Assembly: GCA_023254015.1 (NCBI GenBank)
Contig: JALQYS010000297.1
Coordinates: forward strand, 1 to 11,323
Source: Paracoccaceae bacterium
Lineage (GTDB): Bacteria > Pseudomonadota > Alphaproteobacteria > Rhodobacterales > Rhodobacteraceae
Direction of reading: 5' to 3'
DNA length: 11,323 bases
Part shown: positions 6,728 through 11,323 of the stretch, piece after piece
Position numbering within the stretch: position 1 is the stretch's first letter
Layout: every line of letters begins with the position of its first letter
Translations under genes and position numbers: made by a program
Notes under the pieces: model-generated
Database searches by the model: none
What the model saw: only the letters and a program-made list of their open reading frames with translations
What the model was told of the DNA's origin: nothing

Positions 6728-7563
6728 TGACAGCCCAGACCCTGACGCGACAGGTCGGCATTGGTCGCGTGGATTGTGCCGGGAAACCGTGCGGGAACTT
6801 CGGCCAGCGTCACGCAGGCATCTGCCGTCTGGCCCAGATCGCCCAGCGCCTGCCCAAGCTTCAACAGCGATTCGGCTGCGAAAGTTCCATCCGGCTTGCC
6901 CGAAAACGCATCCAGATAGGCCCGCGCCGATCCTGCCGTATCGCCCAGCTGCCGCAGCGCCTCACCGCGCAGGAAAGCGGCTTCCTGGCTCAGTGGCCCG
7001 CCAGGATAGGATTGCGCAAAGGTCGCAAAGAGGTCCGCGGCGGTGCGAAAGTCACCCTGACCGAGCACCTCCTTGGCCCGGTCAAAGTCGGCCTGTTCCC
7101 CCATGGCCAGTTCGGGTCCGGCGTCCGCGGCCGGGGCGGGTTCGGTGGTTGCAGCCGGGGCGGCCGGGGCAGAGGCAGTGGCCTCTGGATCGCCGCCAAG
7201 GGTGGGCGTTTCGGGCAGGTTCGCCGGATCGCAGCCCTCGGTCGCCTCGCACAGACGATATTCGATATCGCCGATCCGGTTGGTGCCGTCGGTCACCACC
7301 CGGTTCAGCCGCAACTCGATCTCTTCGGCGCGCGAGGTCAGGCGCATCAGCTCGGCCTCGATCGCATCCATGCGCTGCAGGGCATCCCCTGTGCCGAAGC
7401 TCCCGCCCGCCGCGCCGGTGGCGACGGTTTCGGATTTCAACGCGTTGAACTCGGCCATCAGCTGACCGAGTTCGATCTTGATGTCGGCCAGCGTCTGCGC
7501 CCGGTCCTGCGCCAGCGCAGGGCCGGCCAGAACGGCGGCGGAAAGGACCAGCCAACGCAGCAT
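6724..7563 (-). CDS. cpoB: Tol-Pal system protein CpoB (YbgF)
   Basis: CpoB is a periplasmic protein that binds TolA and coordinates outer-membrane constriction with peptidoglycan synthesis at division. The 279 residues comprise a Sec signal peptide (MLRWLVLSAAVLAGPALA, cut after residue 18), a heptad-rich segment (about 20-105) that fits the N-terminal trimerising coiled coil, an Ala/Pro-rich linker (about 115-155), and a C-terminal block of tetratricopeptide-like repeats (about 157-275). The repeats are visible in FDRAKEVLGQGDFRTAADLF, YPGGPLSQEAAFLRGEAL and AAESLLKLGQALGDL. Two cysteines close together in LCEATEGC (104-111) could form a local disulfide. The ATG is four bases after the pal stop, with GGGAG inside the end of pal, so the two genes are surely cotranscribed. 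It overlaps tilS at its end. Confidence 0.93.
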   Translation of the reverse strand: MLRWLVLSAAVLAGPALAQDRAQTLADIKIELGQLMAEFNALKSETVATGAAGGSFGTGDALQRMDAIEAELMRLTSRAEEIELRLNRVVTDGTNRIGDIEYRLCEATEGCDPANLPETPTLGGDPEATASAPAAPAATTEPAPAADAGPELAMGEQADFDRAKEVLGQGDFRTAADLFATFAQSYPGGPLSQEAAFLRGEALRQLGDTAGSARAYLDAFSGKPDGTFAAESLLKLGQALGDLGQTADACVTLAEVPARFPGTIHATNADLSRQGLGCQ

Positions 7564-7567
7564 CGGA

Positions 7568-8092
7568 TCAGGCTCCCGAGCCCATCGACAGCACGGTCAC
7601 CGCGCGGCGGTTGCGGCTGTAGCAGGATTCGTCCGAGCAGACCTCAAGCGGGCGTTCCTTGCCATAAGAGATGGTCTTCATGCGGCCAGCAGGCACGCCT
7701 TGAGCGATCAGGAACTGCTGCACCGCAGCAGCGCGGCGGGCGCCCAGTGCCAGGTTGTATTCGCGTGTGCCCTGCTCATCGGCATGGCCTTCGATGATGA
7801 TGGCGTAATCGGCGTTGCTCATCAGCCACTGGGCCTGTCCCTGCAGGATACCGCGCGCCTCGGGCGAGAGGGTGGACTGGTCGACCGCGAACAGCACGCG
7901 GTCGCCGACGGTCTGGTTGAAATAGGCGATCGAGGTGGGGTTGTTCGGATCGCCAAGGCCGGTGGTGTCAACGAAACCACCCGCGCCGCCATTGGCACCG
8001 GGACCGCCGGCCGCGCCAAAGCGGTCGGGGTTGTTGCAGGCGGCAAGGCCAAGGGCCGCGATCAGAAGAAGGGCTTTGGGCATCAGGGTCAT
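7568..8092 (-). CDS. pal: Peptidoglycan-associated lipoprotein Pal
   Basis: Pal is an outer-membrane lipoprotein that binds peptidoglycan through an OmpA-like domain and is relocated by TolB/TolA during division. The 174 residues begin with a lipoprotein signal ending in the lipobox LAAC (16-19), so Cys19 should be lipidated. A Gly-rich tether (about 25-45) follows, then the OmpA-like domain (about 65-170). Within it EGHADEQGTREYNLALGARRA (starting at 101) supplies Asp105 and Arg120, which by position match the meso-diaminopimelate contacts known from OmpA. NRRAVTVL (161-168) closes the domain. Cys152 and Cys157 are close and may pair. The ATG at 8092 has AAGGA (8101-8105) eight bases upstream; a second ATG at 8083 is less well placed. 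A candidate promoter sits immediately upstream. Confidence 0.96.
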   Translation of the reverse strand: MTLMPKALLLIAALGLAACNNPDRFGAAGGPGANGGAGGFVDTTGLGDPNNPTSIAYFNQTVGDRVLFAVDQSTLSPEARGILQGQAQWLMSNADYAIIIEGHADEQGTREYNLALGARRAAAVQQFLIAQGVPAGRMKTISYGKERPLEVCSDESCYSRNRRAVTVLSMGSGA

Positions 8093-8134
8093 GGGGGGTG
8101 TCCTTATGGATCTGGAGGTGCTCGATCACGGGCG

Positions 8135-8163
8135 ATGTTAGCAGGTTCTTTTGCCCCTGTGAA
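8135..8163 (-). promoter_or_regulatory. Candidate sigma-70 promoter for pal
   Basis: Read on the minus strand, TTCACA (8163-8158) and TAACAT (8140-8135) are separated by exactly 17 bases. The -35 box matches consensus at five of six positions and the -10 box at four of six. Initiation near 8128 would give a leader of about 36 bases that includes the pal ribosome binding site. It lies just past the tolB/pal hairpin and could give Pal a supply independent of the upstream tol genes. Confidence 0.5.
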
Positions 8164-8180
8164 TCGCCCGCGTGGCTTTG

Positions 8181-8192
8181 GCAAGGCCTTGC
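8181..8192. repeat. Perfect 12-base palindrome GCAAGGCCTTGC
   Basis: GCAAGGCCTTGC is its own reverse complement. It directly abuts the pal-proximal arm of the larger inverted repeat at 8191-8266 and lies about 18 bases upstream of the candidate pal -35 box. It could be a binding site for a dimeric regulator or an extension of the hairpin structure; a chance match in GC-rich DNA is also possible. Confidence 0.3.
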
Positions 8193-8266
8193 TCATCGTC
8201 GCCTGCGGCGCTCTTCGCATCAGGATGGTCCCGGCGAAGAGGCCCCGGCACGGGGCAACGATGAGC
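8191..8266 (-). repeat. Long imperfect hairpin just after the tolB stop
   Basis: Outer arms GCTCATCGT (8191-8199) and ACGATGAGC (8258-8266) are perfect complements. Inner arms CTCTTCGC (8211-8218) and GCGAAGAG (8234-8241) are also perfect complements, and the G/C-rich stretches between them pair partly. The resulting stem begins one base past the tolB stop codon. No T-run follows on the minus strand, so it is not a standard intrinsic terminator. It may be a 3'-end-stabilising structure, an attenuator that lowers read-through from tolB into pal, or a copy of a dispersed palindromic element. Confidence 0.55.
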
Positions 8267-8267
8267 C

Positions 8268-9590
8268 TCAGGGCAGAAGCGGCGACCAGGCCGGGTCGGA
8301 GGCCGGGCCATCCGTGGGCACCGGTTTCAGGTTCCGCCCCGAGATGTCGACCGAGAACAGCTGCGCCTGCCCGCCTGCGCCGGCGCTTTCGCGGGTGAAC
8401 ATCACCACGCGGCCATTCGGCGCCCAGGTCGGGCCTTCGTCCAGGAAGGAGGCGGTCAACAGCCGCTCTTCGCTGCCATCGGTGCGCATTACGCCGATGT
8501 GGAAGCGGCCCTCATTCTGTTTGGTGAAGGCGATCATGTCGCCGCGCGGGCTCCAGACCGGGGTGCCATAGCGGCCCTTGCCGCCAGAGACGCGCACCGC
8601 CTCACCGCCGCCTGCCGACATGATGTAGAGCTGCTGGTTGCCCGACCGGTCGCTTTCAAAGACGATCTGGCTGCCATCTGGGCTGAAGGACGGGGCGGTT
8701 TCGATCGAGGGGGCGTTGGTCAACTGGCGTAGGCCGCCTCCGCCCACATCCATGGCGTAGATGTCGGTATTGCCCCCCTGTTCCAGACTGAACACCACCG
8801 TGCCGCCATCGGGCGAAAAACGGGGTGCGAAGGTCATGGTGCCGGGAACCTCGCCCAGGGACCGCACCGAAAGGCTGCCCACATCCATGATGTAGATCTG
8901 CGGGAAGCCCGAGGCGTAAGAGGTGAACAGGATCTTGTCGCCATTCGGCGAAAAGCGCGGCGCCAGCACGATCGAGGAACTGTCGGTCAGATAGGCGACA
9001 TTGGCGCCATCGTAATCCATCACCGCCAGACGCTTTTGCCGCTGGTTCTTCGGGCCGCTTTCGGAGACATAGACCACACGGCTGTCGAAATAGGGGCCTT
9101 CGCCGGTGATCCGGCTGTAGACGGCATCGGCCACCTTGTGCGCCATGCGCCGCCAGCTGTCCGGGGTGCCGGCAAATTGCAGGCCCTCGCCCAGAGCCTG
9201 GCCGGTGAACACGTCGAACAGCCGGAACTTGACGACGATCCGGTCACCCGAGGCCTGCACCGCGCCCACGATCAGCGCCTGCGCGTTGATCGCCTGCCAG
9301 TCGTTATAGGCAATCGGCGCGTCAAAGGCGGTGACGCGGCTGATATGCGCCTCGGCCGGGATTTCACGGAAGAGCCCCGTGCCCGCCAGATCGGCCGCCA
9401 CGACGCGGGCGATGTTGCTGGCATAGTCCCCCGCGCCCCCCTCATCGACAAAGGACGGAATGGCAAAGGGCATCGGCTCGATCACCGGGCTGTCGATGGT
9501 GATGTTCAACTCGGCCATGGCGGGGGCGGCAAGGAAAAGGCCGCTGACGCCGATCATCAGCGCGGCGGTGAGGGATTTGATGGCGGTCAT
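8268..9590 (-). CDS. tolB: Tol-Pal system translocation protein TolB
   Basis: TolB is the periplasmic beta-propeller that binds Pal and is pulled off it by TolA. The 440 residues have a Sec signal peptide (cut after AAPAMA, residue 26), an N-terminal alpha/beta domain (about 27-165) and a propeller of PD40/WD40-like blades. The blades are marked by APRFSPNGDKILF (210-222), FAPRFSPDGGTVVF (254-267), TAPSFSPDGSQIVF (298-311), GTPVWSPRGDMIAF (342-355), EGPTWAPNGRVVMF (385-398) and SDPAWSP near the end. I start it at ATG 9590, which has AGGA (9595-9598) four bases upstream and puts the signal peptide at the N-terminus. The open frame extends a further 48 codons upstream, but that part is basic and unlike a secretion signal. 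Ninety-two bases separate it from the tolA stop. Confidence 0.96.
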   Translation of the reverse strand: MTAIKSLTAALMIGVSGLFLAAPAMAELNITIDSPVIEPMPFAIPSFVDEGGAGDYASNIARVVAADLAGTGLFREIPAEAHISRVTAFDAPIAYNDWQAINAQALIVGAVQASGDRIVVKFRLFDVFTGQALGEGLQFAGTPDSWRRMAHKVADAVYSRITGEGPYFDSRVVYVSESGPKNQRQKRLAVMDYDGANVAYLTDSSSIVLAPRFSPNGDKILFTSYASGFPQIYIMDVGSLSVRSLGEVPGTMTFAPRFSPDGGTVVFSLEQGGNTDIYAMDVGGGGLRQLTNAPSIETAPSFSPDGSQIVFESDRSGNQQLYIMSAGGGEAVRVSGGKGRYGTPVWSPRGDMIAFTKQNEGRFHIGVMRTDGSEERLLTASFLDEGPTWAPNGRVVMFTRESAGAGGQAQLFSVDISGRNLKPVPTDGPASDPAWSPLLP

Positions 9591-9682
9591 CCTGTCCTCG
9601 TGGGTCACGGGGTTACTGTCGGTTCTGCTCTTGGCCACCAGCCTGCCCTTTCGGGCGCGCGGGCGGCAGGGGAATTCTGCGC
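9591..9682 (-). other. tolA-tolB intergenic spacer with a small hairpin
   Basis: This 92-base spacer is the second-longest gap in the tol block. It holds a possible stem formed by CCTGCC (9642-9647) and GGCAGG (9665-9670) around a very G/C-rich loop, and the tolB ribosome binding site. I see no convincing promoter. The spacer is open in the tolB frame, but its translation does not resemble a protein. Confidence 0.4.
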
Positions 9683-10879
9683 TCATCTCAGCCTCATGCC
9701 CGAGGCGTCGAAGGTGAGGTTCATCACGTTCCACTGGCCGTATTTTTCCGGATCCAGCTGATAGCCCGGCTTGCCGCCACAGCCCTTGACGCCGCGCACG
9801 ACGGCACGCTTGGCGGCTTCAAAGGCCTGCTGGGCGGCGGCATCATCGCCACCTTCGAAACTGGTCATCTGGATCGAGGAGGAAACCGGCGTGCCATCCT
9901 CGTTCATCTCGACCCGCATCACCAGCTTGACCCGCTGGGCGGCGGTCGAAAGGCTGCCGATGTTCCAGCAGGAATTGATCGCCACCCGGACGCCATCCTT
10001 TTCGCCAGCCGTCATCGGCGGGCCTTCGGGGATGTCAGAGGCGGCGCTGGAGGCTTCGGCCGCGGCGGCCTCGGCCAGGGCGGCGGCAATCGCCTCAGCC
10101 TCGGCATCGGCCTGATCTGCCTCGGCCGTCGCCTCTTCGGTGGCCTGCGCCTGCGGCTCGGCCGCCTCATCGGCCTGCACCTGCCGTTCGGGGCGCGACT
10201 GCGGCCGCAAGGACCGGGTGGGCGCCAGTTCGGGCGCGTCGCTTTCGGTGGCGTCCGGGGCCACCATCGCGGCGCTTTCCTCGGGTGCGGCGGCGGGTTC
10301 GGTCACCTCGACCACCTCAGCCTCGGGCTGGGCCTGATCCGAGACTTCAGGCGTCACGGTCTCGGCCACCTCGGGGGTGTCTTGCGGGCTTTCGACCGGC
10401 ACATCGGTGATGCGCTGCGCCGGGCGCGGCTTGGGCTTGACGCTGGTTTCGGGCGCGGGGATGGGCTGTTCTTCCTCGGCCACCTGCGGGGCGGGTTCGG
10501 GCACCGCGATGGGCTGGGCCTCGGGCAGAACCGGCACCTCTTCGGGCAGCACCTCTTCGACCGGCACAGGCTCGGCCGGAGCTTCGGGGGCCGGGGTCGG
10601 TTCAGGCAGAGGTTCGGCCGCGGGCAGGCTGGTATCAATCGGCTCGGGTGCATCCACCGCAGGCGGCTTTTCGCTGGGCGCGGCATCCGGCTTGGGCTTG
10701 GGCGCCGAGGCCATCATGGCCTGATACTCGCCCTCGCTCATCAGCGAGACCTCGGCCACCTCCATCGGCGGCATGTCCTTGGGCGCAAACAGCCAATCAC
10801 CCATCACCGCCCAGAGGATCACCCCCAGGTGGCCGATGGCCGAGATCGTGCTGCCCCTATCCATGCTGCCCAAATTCAT
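9683..10879 (-). CDS. tolA: Tol-Pal system protein TolA
   Basis: TolA is the inner-membrane protein that spans the periplasm and transmits TolQR motion to Pal/TolB. The 398 residues contain one N-terminal membrane helix (about 12-31, ending GDWLF), a very long linker (about 58-285) and a C-terminal domain (about 295-398) of the TolA/TonB-like kind. Its family-typical pieces are VAINSCWNIGSLS (299-311), VKLVMRVEMNEDGTP (317-331) and a closing WNVMNLTFD; Cys304 and Cys367 could pair. The linker is dominated by Pro, Glu and Ala, first Pro-Glu-rich and then Ala/Glu-rich, and is strongly acidic, unlike the Lys/Ala-rich helix of E. coli TolA. The ATG at 10879 has AAGG about seven bases upstream; an in-frame ATG at 10864 is an alternative nearer the membrane helix. 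It follows tolR by nine bases. Confidence 0.9.
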   Translation of the reverse strand: MNLGSMDRGSTISAIGHLGVILWAVMGDWLFAPKDMPPMEVAEVSLMSEGEYQAMMASAPKPKPDAAPSEKPPAVDAPEPIDTSLPAAEPLPEPTPAPEAPAEPVPVEEVLPEEVPVLPEAQPIAVPEPAPQVAEEEQPIPAPETSVKPKPRPAQRITDVPVESPQDTPEVAETVTPEVSDQAQPEAEVVEVTEPAAAPEESAAMVAPDATESDAPELAPTRSLRPQSRPERQVQADEAAEPQAQATEEATAEADQADAEAEAIAAALAEAAAAEASSAASDIPEGPPMTAGEKDGVRVAINSCWNIGSLSTAAQRVKLVMRVEMNEDGTPVSSSIQMTSFEGGDDAAAQQAFEAAKRAVVRGVKGCGGKPGYQLDPEKYGQWNVMNLTFDASGMRLR

Positions 10880-10888
10880 CGCCGGGCC

Positions 10889-11239
10889 TTAGTTCTCGCC
10901 GCCCATCGCCGGGCCACCCGCATCGGTGACCAGCCCGATATTGTTGAAGCCGCCCTTGTTCAGCGCCCCCATCACCTGCGCCACCCGTTCATAGGCCAGC
11001 GCGCCATCGGCACGCAGGAACACCTTGTCGCTGGTGCGCTCTTTCGCAATCGCGGTCAGCTTGGGGATCAACTCGGCATCCGACACTTCGGTGTTCTGCA
11101 GCATGATCAGCCCATCCGAGGTGATCGAGATGGTCAGCGGTTCTTCTTCTTCGTTCGGCATGGCATTGGCCGCCGTGTCGGGCAGTTCGATCGGCACGCC
11201 CACGGTCAGCATCGGCGCGGCCACCATGAAGATGATGAG
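10889..11239 (-). CDS. tolR: TolR periplasmic domain, 5' end lost at a sequence break
   Basis: TolR is the ExbD-like partner of TolQ in the proton-driven motor that energises TolA. What remains is the end of the membrane helix, LIIF, followed by MVAAPMLTVGVPIELP and the complete periplasmic domain through DAGGPAMGGEN. In the family the helix reads roughly DVMLVLLIIFMVAAP, with a key Asp in its N-terminal part. Here homology stops at codon CTC (11239-11237). The next upstream codons read AAT, TTT and then TGA, so the frame closes three codons before the recognisable part. The first 30-odd residues, including the proton-path Asp, are missing. Translation could only start at ATG 11227, without a membrane anchor. 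As read, the gene cannot make working TolR. It is either truly disrupted or joined to foreign sequence by assembly. Confidence 0.88.
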   Translation of the reverse strand, partial: LIIFMVAAPMLTVGVPIELPDTAANAMPNEEEEPLTISITSDGLIMLQNTEVSDAELIPKLTAIAKERTSDKVFLRADGALAYERVAQVMGALNKGGFNNIGLVTDAGGPAMGGEN

Positions 11240-11323
11240 ATTAAATCAACGCGCTCACAACCAATTAAGGCCGGTTGAAATTATTAGACACTACACAAAA
11301 CATGCAGAAGGTTCTGTCCTAAT
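11240..11323. other. AT-rich segment replacing the start of tolR; possible mobile-element end
   Basis: These 84 bases are 38% GC, in sharp contrast with the GC-rich rest of the window, and do not encode TolR in any frame. They hold nested inverted repeats: ATTAGACA (11283-11290) against TGTCCTAAT (11315-11323), matching apart from one extra base, with CAGAA/TTCTG (11305-11309 and 11312-11316) inside, and CAACC/GGTTG (11258-11262 and 11273-11277). An abrupt junction in a gene plus a composition change fits the edge of an insertion sequence, with the window ending inside it. I do not recognise the family. No transposase fragment is visible in so short a stretch. A chimeric join is an equal possibility. 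Confidence 0.5.

Noticed and set aside
6406..7797. A 463-codon open frame on the plus strand opposite tilS, cpoB and pal
   Set aside because: It crosses three confirmed genes and has the Arg/Gly-rich composition of a shadow frame.
8191..8266. Rho-independent terminator after tolB
   Set aside because: The stem is strong, but no T-run follows it on the minus strand, so it is listed as a hairpin and not as a terminator.
9591..9734. A 48-residue N-terminal extension of TolB
   Set aside because: The extension overlaps the end of tolA and would bury the signal peptide; the ATG at 9590 has a good ribosome binding site.
10382..11278. A 298-codon open frame on the plus strand opposite tolA and tolR, crossing the sequence break
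   Set aside because: It is a shadow of the tolA linker codons; running past 11239 is accidental and does not show that the junction is natural.

Overview
The window looks like chromosomal DNA of a high-GC alphaproteobacterium, most likely a Rhodobacterales/Rhodobacteraceae member. This rests on the Tol-Pal gene order running into tilS and ftsH, the protein sequences themselves, and G/C-rich third codon positions. No rRNA, tRNA, CRISPR array or complete mobile element was seen. Assignments come from recognising motifs by eye; no database search was run.

Layout, left to right. (1) 1-375, minus: the first 125 codons of formate--tetrahydrofolate ligase (fhs), cut by the window edge. (2) 376-716: a gene-free divergent intergenic region. 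(3) 717-2132, plus: a 471-residue RTX calcium-binding protein with two blocks of glycine/aspartate nonapeptide repeats, a serralysin-type C-terminal domain and a terminal Asp-Phe-Ile-Leu typical of type I secretion substrates. It has no catalytic domain and no exporter genes beside it. (4) 2129-11239, minus: one long co-directional block, in transcription order tolR (broken), tolA, tolB, pal, cpoB (ybgF), tilS, ftsH, tam and a MOSC-domain gene. (5) 11240-11323: 84 bases of AT-rich sequence (38% GC) unrelated to tolR, which begins exactly where the TolR transmembrane helix should continue.

How the genes work together. TolR, TolA, TolB, Pal and CpoB belong to the trans-envelope Tol-Pal machine, which uses proton motive force through TolQ/TolR to constrict the outer membrane at division; tolQ is not in the window. 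TilS (tRNA-Ile lysidine modification) and FtsH (membrane AAA+ protease) are housekeeping genes that follow. Tam (predicted trans-aconitate methyltransferase) and the MOSC protein end the block, joined by 4-base start/stop overlaps. Candidate internal promoters lie before pal and before ftsH, so the block is probably not a single transcript only.

I see no strong candidate for an undescribed system. The items most worth a second look are the abrupt break in tolR, the lone RTX secretion substrate with an unrecognised N-terminal part, the long imperfect hairpin plus promoter between tolB and pal, and three consecutive non-ATG starts (tilS GTG, ftsH GTG, tam TTG).
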